64,000 bases of DNA from HXMU1420-13 sp034669965. Lineage in GTDB: Bacteria > Bacteroidota > Rhodothermia > Balneolales > Balneolaceae. The translations under genes were made by a program, and so were the position numbers. Within the stretch, counting starts at the first letter, position 1. The number at the start of each line of letters is the position of its first letter. The notes under the pieces are model-generated. The model was given only the letters and a program-made list of their open reading frames with translations, searched no databases and had not been told where the DNA came from. Location of the stretch: NCBI GenBank assembly GCA_034669965.1, contig JAXMOK010000008.1:62001-126000 (forward strand), in the 5' to 3' direction. This document shows positions 17,989 to 26,614 of the stretch, piece after piece.

Positions 17989-19062
17989 TCAGGAGGCAAT
18001 TTTAGACAAACTTACAGAGAAAACCGAACCTTTGTTGGGTTCACTGGTAATTGTAAGTTTTTCGCCGTGTGCTTCGATAATGTGTTTTACAATAGCAAGC
18101 CCTAAGCCGGTACCACCACGTTCTCTTGATCGAGATTTATCAACCCTAAAAAAGCGCTCGGTAACCCGTGGGATATCTGTTTTGTCAATCCCCATTCCGG
18201 TGTCTTTCACAAATAAGAAAATTTTTAAATCAGACGGCTCATTGGGTTCAATGCCCACTTCTACCTTTCCGCCTTTTTGATTGTACTTAATACCGTTTTC
18301 TATCAGATTTATGAGAACTTGCCTCAATTGATTTTTATCCGCTCTAATCTGAATGTTCTGATCAAAAGGGTGAATAATTAAATCTACTTCTTCTTTATCT
18401 GCTTTATACATGAGGCTTTCAACCACGTCGTTCACTATCTCGAATAGATAAATATTCTCGATATCCGATTTCAATTCACCGGTTTCTAACTTCGAAATTT
18501 CCATCAAATCTTTGGTTAGAAAGATAAGGCGATTAACATTTCGCATGGCTTTTTCAAGAAACTTCCGATTTACTTCTTCATCTTCAAGTGCACCATTAAG
18601 TAATGTTTCTATAAATCCCTGAATGGCGAATATCGGCGTTTTTAACTCATGTGAAATATCCCCGATAAACTCTTTCCGATAATTTTCGATTCGATTTAGG
18701 CGCTGAATTTCACGCTCTACCGTCCGGCTCGACTTGATTAGGTGCTTGATGATGTAATCCAATTCATCATCATATTGGGTGCGTAGGTCTTCAATTTCTT
18801 CAAAGCGTTTTTTAGAGATGTTCTTCGAAACACGCTCAAGCACTTTTATCCGCCGATATTGAAGTTTATAACCAACAAAATAGCTGGTTAGCATAGTTGC
18901 CACTAACACGAGGCCCGATAACAGTAACGAATTACTGATGGCTACATGCCCAACAAAATGGATGATCACAAACGTAAGAATTGCCGAGATAAACCCGGTG
19001 TAGAACGAAATCCTCAGACCAAGCTTATATAACGCTTTGTCTTTTCTTCTTTGCCTGCTCAT
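17989..19062 (-). CDS. PhoR-like sensor histidine kinase
   Basis: This 357-residue inner-membrane kinase has two transmembrane segments (about residues 13-32 and 40-60) with almost no periplasmic loop, so it probably senses through the membrane or a partner. A short HAMP-less linker leads to HisKA with the phospho-acceptor in FIGDISHELKTP. The ATPase domain follows, with N-box NLIENGIKYNQ, G1 DTGMGID, F-box RFFRVDKS and G2 GGTGLGLAIVKHI. Its start overlaps the response regulator stop by 4 bases, so the pair is translationally coupled. No phosphate transport genes are adjacent, so a PhoR role is only a structural likeness. Confidence 0.9.
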   Translation of the reverse strand: MSRQRRKDKALYKLGLRISFYTGFISAILTFVIIHFVGHVAISNSLLLSGLVLVATMLTSYFVGYKLQYRRIKVLERVSKNISKKRFEEIEDLRTQYDDELDYIIKHLIKSSRTVEREIQRLNRIENYRKEFIGDISHELKTPIFAIQGFIETLLNGALEDEEVNRKFLEKAMRNVNRLIFLTKDLMEISKLETGELKSDIENIYLFEIVNDVVESLMYKADKEEVDLIIHPFDQNIQIRADKNQLRQVLINLIENGIKYNQKGGKVEVGIEPNEPSDLKIFLFVKDTGMGIDKTDIPRVTERFFRVDKSRSRERGGTGLGLAIVKHIIEAHGEKLTITSEPNKGSVFSVSLSKIAS

Positions 19063-19736
19063 TCCTTAAATCGATATCCTACACCTTTAACAGTTTCGAT
19101 GTAATGATCGCCTAGTTTTTCTCTTATTTTTCGCACATGAACATCAACCGTGCGATCTACCACATAAATATTATCGCCCCACACTTTGTTCAATAAGGTT
19201 TGGCGATCCATCACCTTGCCTCTTCGGCTTGCTAAGAAGAAAAGCAGCTCAAATTCTTTTCTTGGCAACTGAAATTCATCGTCCCCTCTTTTCACAATGT
19301 ATCGATCTTTATCTATTTCCAGATCATGCACTTCCAATTTATTTAAAGTATCTCCGGCTTCGCCAAAGCGACGCATAACCGCTTTAATTCGAGAAACAAG
19401 CTTTGTGGTGCTAATTGGCTTGGTGATGAAATCATCGCCACCTTTGTTTAAGCTTTCAATTTCGGTGTTTTCATCGCTTCGTGCAGTCAAAAAGATGATA
19501 GGAATGCGCTTCAGATCGTCATCTTTGCGCATAATTTCTACTGCTTCAAGGCCATCCATCTTCGGCATCATAATATCAAGCAGCACTAAATCCGGTTTGT
19601 GCTCTTTGGCAACTTCGATACCTTCTTGCCCGTTTTCTGCTTTAAGTACTTTAAAGCCTTCCTTTTTTAAGTTGTACTCAATTAGATCAAGAAGGTCTTG
19701 TTCGTCGTCAACTACAAGAATCGTTTTTTTTGCCAC
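19059..19736 (-). CDS. PhoB/OmpR-family response regulator
   Basis: This 225-residue regulator has a receiver domain (VVDDEQD acidic pocket, phospho-accepting Asp in LVLLDIMMPKMDG, conserved Thr in FLTARSD, Lys in FITKPIS) and a C-terminal winged-helix DNA-binding domain (LPRKEFELLFFLASR, VDVHVRKIREKLG, ETVKGVGYRF). The start codon is GTG. It is the first gene of the pair with the kinase. It most resembles PhoB/PhoP-type regulators of the FCB group, where this pair is often essential or linked to phosphate or envelope control. Confidence 0.93.
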   Translation of the reverse strand: MAKKTILVVDDEQDLLDLIEYNLKKEGFKVLKAENGQEGIEVAKEHKPDLVLLDIMMPKMDGLEAVEIMRKDDDLKRIPIIFLTARSDENTEIESLNKGGDDFITKPISTTKLVSRIKAVMRRFGEAGDTLNKLEVHDLEIDKDRYIVKRGDDEFQLPRKEFELLFFLASRRGKVMDRQTLLNKVWGDNIYVVDRTVDVHVRKIREKLGDHYIETVKGVGYRFKE

Positions 19737-19842
19737 CGAATTATTTGGTTTGTTAATGGGAAAACAATTCTACAATTATACTAATCATAGCGTGGAATGT
19801 ATAATGAAGAAATTGTTACCTACTTATAAAGCGCCGGAAGTG

Positions 19843-20436
19843 CTATTTATTAAGTAAACTTAGCGACTTTCGAATCACGGCAGATGAATCACTTACTTCC
19901 CCGGCGTTAATAACTGACATCGCTGCTTGCTCCGACTCTTTTTGTTTAAACCCAAGAGCCTGCAATGCCTGAACCGCTTCTTCAAAAACTCCGGCTTGAG
20001 CATTTGTGGCGCCGGTTACGCTGCCTGTATCAAAAGATTTCAGTTTTTCGCGTAGCTCAACAATTATTCGTTCTGCGGTTTTCTTTCCTATTCCCGGAAC
20101 GCGAGAAAGTGCAACGGCATCACCACCAGTAATTGCGGCTATTAAATTAGATGCCGGAAGTCCACTTAAAATAGTGAGCCCTAATTTCGGGCCAACTCCT
20201 TTCACAGTGATCAACTGCTCAAAGAGGTTCTTCTCATCTTTCGTGAAGAAACCAAACAATCTTTGATCGCTATCTGTGATGTGATGGTAGATAAGTAGTT
20301 TAATATCTTTACCTGCTCCCCTTAATTGATCGATGGTTTGAGTAGAAGCTTCTACTTTATACCCCACACCATTCACATCCAAAAAAATGGCGTCTTCGGT
20401 GCTTTCTTCAATATGTCCTTTCAAAAATGCGATCAT
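19843..20436 (-). CDS. ruvA: Holliday junction DNA helicase subunit RuvA
   Basis: RuvA binds four-way junctions as a tetramer and loads RuvB for branch migration. At 197 residues it has the usual three domains: OB fold (MIAFLKGHIEE, GYKVEAS), tandem helix-hairpin-helix motifs (VKGVGPKLGLTILSG and RVPGIGKKTAERIIVELREK) and a C-terminal RuvB-contacting helix bundle (VQALQALGFKQKESEQA). It follows ruvC by 15 bases, forming a resolvasome pair. ruvB is not in the window. Confidence 0.96.
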   Translation of the reverse strand: MIAFLKGHIEESTEDAIFLDVNGVGYKVEASTQTIDQLRGAGKDIKLLIYHHITDSDQRLFGFFTKDEKNLFEQLITVKGVGPKLGLTILSGLPASNLIAAITGGDAVALSRVPGIGKKTAERIIVELREKLKSFDTGSVTGATNAQAGVFEEAVQALQALGFKQKESEQAAMSVINAGEVSDSSAVIRKSLSLLNK

Positions 20437-20451
20437 GTATATGGCTGTAAT

Positions 20452-21021
20452 TTATTTTCTAACTCTACCCGGGTTTTGCTCCACAAAACTGGCCCAATCC
20501 CCTTTTTTATTATTCTGATGAGTTTTTTTGGTGGATGAAGGAATCCTTTGGTTGTTCATCATGTGGCACCAGGCAACAGCAAGTGCGTCGGTGGCATCAT
20601 TCGAGAGCTTTTCATCGGGCAAACGAACCATTTTCTTTAACATAAAAGCCACCTGATCTTTACTGGCGTTACCATTTCCGGTGATGGATTTCTTCACCAC
20701 TTTCGGGAAATATTCCACTGCTTCCAAACCACATTGCTTGATCGCCAATATTGCAGCGGCCTGTGCGCGACCTAGTTTAAGCATCGCCTGCGGATCTACC
20801 CCATAAATCGGAGTCTCTACCGCGCATTGGGTGGGTTTGATGGATTTAATGATGCCGGAAATCTGCTCGAAAATATAATTCAGTCGATCAGAATGCTCCG
20901 GGATTTTTGCCATCCGAATCACATCGCAACGCAAAGCTATCAACTTGCCATTCTCCTCGGTAAGTACCGCGTATCCGGTTACCCGTGAGCCGGGATCGAT
21001 ACCAAGGATTATTTCTGGCAT
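20452..21021 (-). CDS. ruvC: Holliday junction endonuclease RuvC
   Basis: This resolvase cuts Holliday junctions symmetrically. The acidic active site of the RNase H-like fold is visible: Asp in ILGIDPGSRVTGYAV, Glu in CAVETPIYG and the C-terminal Asp pair in NDATDALAVAWCH. The length of 189 residues is slightly above the usual 160-175 because of a basic tail. It lies upstream of ruvA in the same direction. An intergenic palindrome bounded by GTCATTC/GAATGAC lies between fabI and ruvC. Confidence 0.95.
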   Translation of the reverse strand: MPEIILGIDPGSRVTGYAVLTEENGKLIALRCDVIRMAKIPEHSDRLNYIFEQISGIIKSIKPTQCAVETPIYGVDPQAMLKLGRAQAAAILAIKQCGLEAVEYFPKVVKKSITGNGNASKDQVAFMLKKMVRLPDEKLSNDATDALAVAWCHMMNNQRIPSSTKKTHQNNKKGDWASFVEQNPGRVRK

Positions 21022-21054
21022 GGTAGAGCGGGTTTAGTGTGAATTAATTATACA

Positions 21055-21111
21055 GTCATTCCTGTGAAAGCAGGAATCTCAATCTCAAGATTCCTTATTC
21101 GCGCGAATGAC
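21055..21111. repeat. Palindromic intergenic repeat between fabI and ruvC
   Basis: A 57-base element is bounded by GTCATTC (21055-21061) and its inverse GAATGAC (21105-21111). An inner hairpin ATTCCTGTGAAAGCAGGAAT lies at 21058-21077. This resembles REP-type sequences seen in other intergenic gaps of this window. It could also stop or stabilise the fabI transcript. Confidence 0.6.
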
Positions 21112-21136
21112 TTATCAATGGAACAAAAACTATACC

Positions 21137-21973
21137 TTACTCTTCGCCTTCTGAGTACAGATTAGCAAGATCGTTCATCATCTCTTCCGAAATACCATTG
21201 GTAACAAAACCACCATCGTGGAATAGATTCTGCATGGTTACTTTTCGGGTTAGATCAGAAAACAAGGTTAGGCAATAATCCGCACATTCGTCGGCAGATG
21301 GGTTACCAAGTGGTGCTAATTTCTCTGCAAAAGTGTACATGCCGTCGAAACCTTTGATTCCAGAACCGGCCGAAGTTTTTGTAGGCGCCTGAGAAACTGT
21401 ATTCACTCGAATTCCTCTGCTAGCTAATCTACTTCCATAGTTTCTGGCGATACTTTCTAGTAACGCCTTTGCATCGTTCATATCCGAATATTTGCTGAAA
21501 ATACGCTGCGCTCCGATGTACGATAGTGCAACTACCGAACCACCATCGTTTAATAATCCACCTTCATCAGCATGGTGCAATATTCGGTGTAAAGAAATCG
21601 CAGAAATATCTAGCGACTGCTGAAACCATTTGTAGTTAATATCAGTGTATTCTTTTTTCTTTCGGATGTTTGGCGACATCCCAATAGCGTGCAAAATAAA
21701 GTCTACGCCACCACCAAAATGCTCTTTGGTCTTTTCAACCAACTCTTTGATCTGATCATCGCTGGTTACGTCGCATGGAAAAATCGGGGCTCCGGTCTCT
21801 TCACCTAAAGCATCAAGAGCGCCCATTCGAAGTGCAATAGGTGCGTTCGACAGCACAAACTCTGCCCCTTCCCGCTTACAAGCCAGCGCAATTCGCCATG
21901 CTATACTGCGCTCATCTAAAGCGCCAAAAATAATTCCTTTTTTCCCTTTTAATAAACCGTAGCCTTCGCTCAT
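21137..21973 (-). CDS. fabI: Enoyl-[acyl-carrier-protein] reductase (NADH)
   Basis: FabI catalyses the last step of each fatty-acid elongation cycle and is the triclosan target. The short-chain dehydrogenase fold opens with GLLKGKKGIIFGALDERSIAW, with the diverged FabI glycine motif. Cofactor and substrate motifs follow: DVTSDD, FILHAIGMSPN, the catalytic Tyr in ALSYIGAQR and the Lys in MNDAKALLESIARNYG. The C-terminal lid has GNPSADECADYC. At 278 residues it is slightly longer than E. coli FabI. A monocistronic unit is likely, with about 90 bases of leader before it. Confidence 0.93.
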   Translation of the reverse strand: MSEGYGLLKGKKGIIFGALDERSIAWRIALACKREGAEFVLSNAPIALRMGALDALGEETGAPIFPCDVTSDDQIKELVEKTKEHFGGGVDFILHAIGMSPNIRKKKEYTDINYKWFQQSLDISAISLHRILHHADEGGLLNDGGSVVALSYIGAQRIFSKYSDMNDAKALLESIARNYGSRLASRGIRVNTVSQAPTKTSAGSGIKGFDGMYTFAEKLAPLGNPSADECADYCLTLFSDLTRKVTMQNLFHDGGFVTNGISEEMMNDLANLYSEGEE

Positions 21974-22063
21974 AATCTTATAACTTTTTGTTGATTAAGT
22001 GATGGCTGAAAATCTTACTTATTCCGCTAAAATGATAGGGGCAATTATTCTACGGCTATAACG

Positions 22064-22834
22064 TCAATTCACGGAATCAATATCAACAATAGATCCATTT
22101 TCGATCTTAAACACCAACCATTCGTCCCCGCGTTGATTGGCGTTTATTCGATAGGTTTTAATAAGGCGATTATCCCCATACACCCGAACAGTTGCTCGCG
22201 ATTTATTAGATAAATCAGAACTGCGGCGTTTATTTCGATTGGTGTAATCATGTACTTTATAGGTGTAACTGCCAGAGGAACTGATACGATTAATCGTTAT
22301 CGTTTCCGGACCATTTCCATTTCTGTCGTCCCGGTCTAGTCGAGCAACACCATCGTCGCTGGTTTTTTTATGGCGATAAGAAATGTGATACTCACCTTCT
22401 TTGATAAAATGAGCGTCTAAGTCTTTTGGTCGATCTGCCCAATCCAGCACAATACGATATTGCTCGGGCAGTAAATCCGGCGAGATTGAGATTTGATTCT
22501 GAAAAACCGACCCAACCATGATTTCAAGGTTAAACTCGGTGGTAATAAAACCGGGTTTTCTAAAGGTGACTGAAAGTTGCCCATTATCAATATCAGTTTT
22601 GAATCGAACTTTGCCATTTGAATCCGTTCGATAGGATTGAATGCCAATCATTACCATGGCATCTGCTATGTACTCACCGGTTAAAGCATTGACAAATCGA
22701 AGGGTTAGCTCGCCGTTATTAAGCTCGTTAAACATATCATCGGCACGGTCTTGAACGCCGGTAGAGCCTGTTTGTGCAAATGTTAATGAGCCGCATAGCA
22801 ATACAAGTATGGGAAGTAATCTGATTTTCTTCAT
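22064..22834 (-). CDS. Secreted protein with Ig-like regulatory and DUF2135-like domains
   Basis: This 256-residue protein has a signal peptide (LPILVLLCGSLTFAQ). After a linker comes a small beta-sandwich of the carboxypeptidase regulatory-like type (TLRFVNALTGEYIADAMVMI, YRTDSNGKVRF). The second half starts IVLDWADRPKDLDAHFI, the pattern of DUF2135/YfaP-like domains (Val-Leu-x-Trp followed by Asp-x-Asp-x-His), and includes KVHDYTNR. Those domains occur in secreted or surface proteins of unknown role. No enzymatic residues are evident. It stands alone, upstream of fabI in the same direction. Confidence 0.6.
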   Translation of the reverse strand: MKKIRLLPILVLLCGSLTFAQTGSTGVQDRADDMFNELNNGELTLRFVNALTGEYIADAMVMIGIQSYRTDSNGKVRFKTDIDNGQLSVTFRKPGFITTEFNLEIMVGSVFQNQISISPDLLPEQYRIVLDWADRPKDLDAHFIKEGEYHISYRHKKTSDDGVARLDRDDRNGNGPETITINRISSSGSYTYKVHDYTNRNKRRSSDLSNKSRATVRVYGDNRLIKTYRINANQRGDEWLVFKIENGSIVDIDSVN

Positions 22835-22893
22835 GGTTGCGTGCGTACTTCTATTGCAGATTTTTGTTCCCCTGGTACAAAGAATCGTATGAA

Positions 22894-23190
22894 TTAAATC
22901 TCTCTCCGTGTTAAATCTCGTGCGGAATGATGTACCATTAATATTTCAATATGAGACTCCGACTTAATTCGGTAGATAATTCTATACGTTCCTTCGATGA
23001 TTTCTCTAATATTCTCATCCCCTTTTTCCGGAACAATTTTTCCAGCTCTATTTTGAAGCCTTAGTATCTCTGCACTGTCAACAATTTTTTCAATTTGAAT
23101 TTTTGCATAACGTTTGGAATCGAGAGAGATAAACTCATAGATATCTTGCAAATCCTTTTGAGCTGATACTAACCAAGTTAATCGAACCAC
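22894..23190 (-). CDS. RelE/ParE family toxin
   Basis: This 98-residue toxin of the RelE/ParE fold begins VRLTWLVSAQKDLQDIYEFI, the usual N-terminal helix after a short strand. It continues with REIIEGTYRIIYRIK and ends with a strand IEILMVHHSARDL, the common family finish with His and Arg. Whether it is a ribosome-dependent RNase or a gyrase poison cannot be told from sequence; the YRIIYRI strand is closer to ParE-type toxins. The start codon is GTG, 13 bases inside the end of the antitoxin gene, as expected for a coupled toxin-antitoxin pair. Confidence 0.88.
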   Translation of the reverse strand: MVRLTWLVSAQKDLQDIYEFISLDSKRYAKIQIEKIVDSAEILRLQNRAGKIVPEKGDENIREIIEGTYRIIYRIKSESHIEILMVHHSARDLTRREI

Positions 23191-23360
23191 TTGCTCATTT
23201 CTGCTTTGAGCTCATCATCAGAGATGGATTTTCCCTGATCCGATTCCTGAATTCGCTTTTCCAGCTTATCGATAAAAACGAGCCGATCTATCAATTCATC
23301 AATGGTCATTTCATCGGGAAAGTGCTCGATATGTGACTTTAGTTTCTCTTTTGTAATCAT
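23178..23360 (-). CDS. Antitoxin of the RelE-type pair
   Basis: This is a 60-residue acidic protein (MITKEKLKSHIEHFPDEM, then IDELIDRLVFIDKLEKRI). The first half could form a small DNA-binding or dimerisation element, and the C-terminal acidic helix with DDELKAEMSKWFD would wrap the toxin. It is placed before and overlaps the toxin gene. It is assigned by position, size and charge rather than by a named family. Confidence 0.8.
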   Translation of the reverse strand: MITKEKLKSHIEHFPDEMTIDELIDRLVFIDKLEKRIQESDQGKSISDDELKAEMSKWFD

Positions 23361-23632
23361 AGCTTTGGTGTTCAGTTATTACAAATGTACTTAACAGGAC
23401 GGAGATTTCATACAAAAGTAACCTAACAGATATACCTCTCGTTCTTCTTGTTAATTGCCAGTTTCCGCTGCTGAAATTAGAATATCCAAGCATCCGCTGA
23501 ATCTAGTTTTAAGATTCTGTATCCCCCAAAAACTTTTAACTAAATAAGAACAATGCTTTTTCGGAATATCATTAGTGACGAATTATATTCTGAACGGATA
23601 AACTCAAATGGGTTAACAAATATAGTCTGTTT

Positions 23633-25060
23633 ATGAAAAAGTTCTTTCTGTCATTACTCGTATTAATACTAGTTATAGTTGGTGTATTACTGTACAACAC
23701 ATTCACACTTACCTCAAAACAGGCGGCGGCTGTTGCAATGGTTAGTCCCGAAATTGATGAAGATGTAATCCAGCATTTATCTAAATCGATTACTTTTAAA
23801 ACCATTTCATACAGCGAAGATGCCGAACCGGATTCAGTTGCATTCACATCTTTTCATGATTTTTTAGAAACAACTTTTCCGCTTGTTCACCAAAACCTTG
23901 AATTAACAAAAATCAGTTCTTATAGCTTGTTGTATACATGGAAAGGAAAAGATGAAGTAAAAAAACCACTCATATTTTTATCGCATCAGGATGTTGTTCC
24001 GGTTGATGAGCCAACGCTGGAAAAATGGGAAGCCGCTCCCTTTGAAGGAAAAATTACAGCTTCTCACGTAATTGGTCGCGGTACCATGGATGACAAAGGC
24101 ACACTAATGGCCGTGTTAGAAACTGTGGAAATGTTATTAGAAGAAGGATTTACGCCATCACAAACCATTTATTTGGCTTTTGGTCACGACGAAGAAGTGG
24201 GCGGTGCTAATGGGGCAGCGAAAATTGCTGAGTACTTAAAACAACAAGGCGTGCAAGCAGCGCTGACTATAGACGAAGGCGGGTTTTTGGCTGACGGTTT
24301 AATTCCGGGAGTTGATCAGACAGTTGCTGTGGTTAATTTGGCTGAAAAGGGGTTCGCATCATTTCGCCTAATTGTTGAAACCAACGGCGGACATAGTTCT
24401 CAGCCACCACGTGAAAACACCATTGGGATTCTTGCTCAAGCCATTGTTGATTTGGAGAGCAATCAATTACCCTACAAATTAGTTGAGCCTGTTACCTATC
24501 AGCTTGAGCATCTAGGTGCAGAGCTGCCCTTTTTTCAAAAAGTGGCGTTTGCAAATCCGTGGTTGTTTAAAAAACCGATTCTAGAAGCCATGAATGCCCA
24601 CACTTCTACTGCACCAACCATTATTGATGGAGGTTTTAAGAATAATGTGATTCCAACCGTTGCAGAAGCCACCATCAACTTTCGAATATTGCCCGGCGAA
24701 ACCCTCGAAACGGTAAGAGAACATATAGAACAAACCATAAGTGATAAAGTTCGAATAGAGACGGTTGGTTTCTTAACAAATCCTTCGCCGGTATCTTCGG
24801 TGGAATCGAAGAATTATGAAACGCTAGCAACAACTATTCGATCCACTTTTTCAAATACAATTGTTGTACCGGGATTGATTTCCGGGGGAACCGATGCTCG
24901 CTATTTCTATGATATTTCAGACGACGTTTACCGTTTTTACCCCATTCGAATTGATGATGAGTCCCTAACTCGGTTTCACGGAATCGATGAAAAAATATCC
25001 AAAGAGAACTACAAAGAAATCATCGAATTCACGTACCAGTTAATCAAACAATTTGATTGA
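23633..25060 (+). CDS. M20 family carboxypeptidase (PM20D1/CPS1-like)
   Basis: This 475-residue protein has an N-terminal membrane anchor (FFLSLLVLILVIVGVLL). It belongs to the yeast carboxypeptidase S / PM20D1-like branch of M20 dizinc hydrolases. All the metal motifs are normal: FLSHQDVVPVD, GRGTMDDKGTLMA, AFGHDEEVGG, TIDEGG and a C-terminal His in TRFHGIDEKI. The mid lid domain has NGGHSSQPPRENT. It probably cleaves or conjugates N-acyl amino acids or peptides in the periplasm. It contrasts with the other M20 protein in this window (3585-5102), which lacks the first His. A cluster of intergenic repeats follows its stop codon. Confidence 0.93.
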   Translation: MKKFFLSLLVLILVIVGVLLYNTFTLTSKQAAAVAMVSPEIDEDVIQHLSKSITFKTISYSEDAEPDSVAFTSFHDFLETTFPLVHQNLELTKISSYSLLYTWKGKDEVKKPLIFLSHQDVVPVDEPTLEKWEAAPFEGKITASHVIGRGTMDDKGTLMAVLETVEMLLEEGFTPSQTIYLAFGHDEEVGGANGAAKIAEYLKQQGVQAALTIDEGGFLADGLIPGVDQTVAVVNLAEKGFASFRLIVETNGGHSSQPPRENTIGILAQAIVDLESNQLPYKLVEPVTYQLEHLGAELPFFQKVAFANPWLFKKPILEAMNAHTSTAPTIIDGGFKNNVIPTVAEATINFRILPGETLETVREHIEQTISDKVRIETVGFLTNPSPVSSVESKNYETLATTIRSTFSNTIVVPGLISGGTDARYFYDISDDVYRFYPIRIDDESLTRFHGIDEKISKENYKEIIEFTYQLIKQFD

Positions 25061-25195
25061 GCTCTTTCTGGTGTCAGCGTCCGCTGGTGCTCACTCGACT
25101 GGAGCAAAAATACTTTAGTCCGAGCGGGCGCTCTAACTAGGTTAGGTAGAAACGCAAGTGACCGAGCAGGCGCACGAACTAGGTTGAGGAAGTCT
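25061..25195. repeat. Intergenic palindromic repeat, CAGCGTCCGCTGG family
   Basis: The sequence CAGCGTCCGCTGGTGC at 25075-25090 is followed by GC-rich decayed copies (GAGCGGGCGCTCTAACTAGG and GCAGGCGCACGAACTAGG). The core has an inverted CCAGCG/CGCTGG structure. Related copies occur at 25867-25880 and 26382-26395. The composition is clearly more GC-rich than the flanking DNA. Confidence 0.65.
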
Positions 25196-25225
25196 ATCCC
25201 CGAAATATCTGTCAGAAAGAATTCA

Positions 25226-25780
25226 TCAACTCTCATAAGGTGAATGGTCTATCAGATAGGCAATGAGTTGTTCTTTATTTGGGTTAGAATAGATCCATGA
25301 TCTAATTTCCTTAATTCTTGAATAATCCCGCTCACCCAACCTCTCCAAATACATCTCTTCGAATCGGGAAGCCATTTCTTCTTTCTTTAGCTTCTGTTGC
25401 CACTCATCCGTAAAAAAGAGATTCAGATTGCGAACCGACCAATGCTCGTTAAACACTGCCCATTCGTGTTGATCAAACCAAATACCATTGCACCCACCAC
25501 AACGATCTAAATAGAAATCTAAATTTGGCCAAATTTTATATCGTCGAATAATTCTTCCACAATCCGGACAAAGAAGGGGCTTTCGAGGACCAAGAACCGG
25601 CAAGTTAATCGACTCTTGTGAGATTTCTTCAACTACCGGAACCTCACTTTGGCTTTCAACCCAATCGGCATACTCACTGGAAGAAACCCATGTGCCTTCA
25701 CAAGCAACACATTGGTAAACAGGTACACGATCTTCCTTTAGTTCTCTTTTCATTGCTGAGTGGCAATTGGGACATTTCAT
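25226..25780 (-). CDS. Double zinc-ribbon (TFIIB-type) protein
   Basis: This 184-residue cytoplasmic protein has two zf-TFIIB-like ribbons. The first is MKCPNCHSAMKRE with YQCVACEGTWVSSSEY. The second is LLCPDCGRIIRRYK with LDRCGGCNGIWFDQHEW. Each supplies four cysteines, and the GIWFD ending is the family signature. A helical C-terminus follows. Members of this family are common in bacteria and usually have no assigned role; nucleic-acid or protein binding is likely. The gene is flanked on both sides by repeat clusters. Confidence 0.85.
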   Translation of the reverse strand: MKCPNCHSAMKRELKEDRVPVYQCVACEGTWVSSSEYADWVESQSEVPVVEEISQESINLPVLGPRKPLLCPDCGRIIRRYKIWPNLDFYLDRCGGCNGIWFDQHEWAVFNEHWSVRNLNLFFTDEWQQKLKKEEMASRFEEMYLERLGERDYSRIKEIRSWIYSNPNKEQLIAYLIDHSPYES

Positions 25781-25849
25781 ACGATCTAAACTTGGTTAAT
25801 AAAGCGCTGAAAGTAATTACTTTAGTACATAATAAAAAACGATCTAGTG

Positions 25850-25980
25850 TCGACCCTCTACTAGCGCCAGCGTCCGCTGGTGCAACAAAACAGGCTAGTG
25901 ATGAAGCACCTGCAAGATTCCTGGTCCAAGCGGACGCTTGAACCAGTTGCTACGCTCGAACTAGGCTCGAACTAAGGTGA
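25850..25980. repeat. Intergenic palindromic repeat, CAGCGTCCGCTGG family
   Basis: CCAGCGTCCGCTGG lies at 25867-25880. An inverted-sense partner AAGCGGACGCTT at 25929-25940 and two GCTCGAACTAGG-like words follow. The two hairpins about 60 bases apart resemble a paired REP (BIME-like) arrangement. Confidence 0.6.
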
Positions 25981-26025
25981 TTCGGCTCAGTATTGTTAAG
26001 TGGTTAATCGTCAGTGCTCATAAAT

Positions 26026-26280
26026 TTAGAAGAAAAGACTGCGAAAATGTGTGAATGGATACCAATAGGCTTTTGAGAACGGTATAAGCCAATTCTGCAT
26101 TTCATCTTCATCAATTTCACCCAATTCATACAATCGAAAACTATCTAAATACGGGCGATACACAATCAAATAGAAACACAGAAATAACATACCTACGGTG
26201 TTGCCACTAAATTCGAAGACGAAATAATTAACACCCAGCGGAAAGAATAGAAGCAAGAGATAAATGTATTTGTTTCCCAT
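26026..26280 (-). CDS. Small hypothetical membrane protein, 84 residues
   Basis: This short protein has two predicted membrane segments: residues about 4-22 (IYLLLLFFPLGVNYFVF) and 27-43 (TVGMLFLCFYLIVY). A soluble tail follows with YLDSFRLYELGEIDEDEMQNW, which looks like a cytosolic motif. No family was recognised. It starts with ATG and is isolated between two repeat clusters, with no operon partner. Real but unassigned; a spurious call is possible given its size. Confidence 0.5.
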   Translation of the reverse strand: MGNKYIYLLLLFFPLGVNYFVFEFSGNTVGMLFLCFYLIVYRPYLDSFRLYELGEIDEDEMQNWLIPFSKAYWYPFTHFRSLFF

Positions 26281-26381
26281 AGTAGTTCACTATAAAAATA
26301 ACCCAGTGCTTTAATTGAGTAAGAAACACACCAATTGTTACAGTTATCAATTGTTCGGCTAGGTTTTGGACTCATCTGGCG

Positions 26382-26395
26382 CCAGCGTCCGCTGG
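26382..26395. repeat. Copy of the CAGCGTCCGCTGG palindromic repeat
   Basis: CCAGCGTCCGCTGG again, within the wider shared word GCGCCAGCGTCCGCTGGTGC, which is also found at about 25864-25883. This is the third copy in 1.3 kb. Confidence 0.65.
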
Positions 26396-26568
26396 TGCAG
26401 ATATTTGAACGTCCACTCGAACTAGTTTTTGCAACATCTGTCGGACGGACTCTAGCTGTCAGAAAGTGATGCCCCTATTACTTTATCACCTAGTCACAAT
26501 AACACACTCAATTCATAATTTTTAATTTAAAATTTATAATTCCCGCCGCGAAGCAAGGGCAAAAATAA

Positions 26569-26590
26569 TTATCCACATTGGTGTTGATAA
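26569..26590. promoter_or_regulatory. Inverted pair of DnaA-box-like sequences before ffh
   Basis: A perfect DnaA box TTATCCACA (26569-26577) is followed after four bases by TGTTGATAA, the inverse of TTATCAACA (one mismatch to the consensus). The pair lies just upstream of, or overlapping, the -33 part of the ffh promoter. It may be a DnaA-responsive operator or chance. Confidence 0.35.
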
Positions 26591-26614
26591 GCCCGCTTTT
26601 TAGCCTTATTTTTG
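26584..26614 (+). promoter_or_regulatory. Bacteroidota-type promoter of ffh
   Basis: TATTTTTG at 26607-26614 fits the -7 consensus TAnnTTTG of this group, with a TTG at 26584-26586 (20 bases upstream) as the -33 element. It lies 50 bases before the ffh ATG. Confidence 0.55.

Noticed and set aside
23311..23493. Possible extra 60-residue minus-strand protein upstream of the antitoxin
   Set aside because: It overlaps the antitoxin in another frame, has no recognised motif and reads as random composition.
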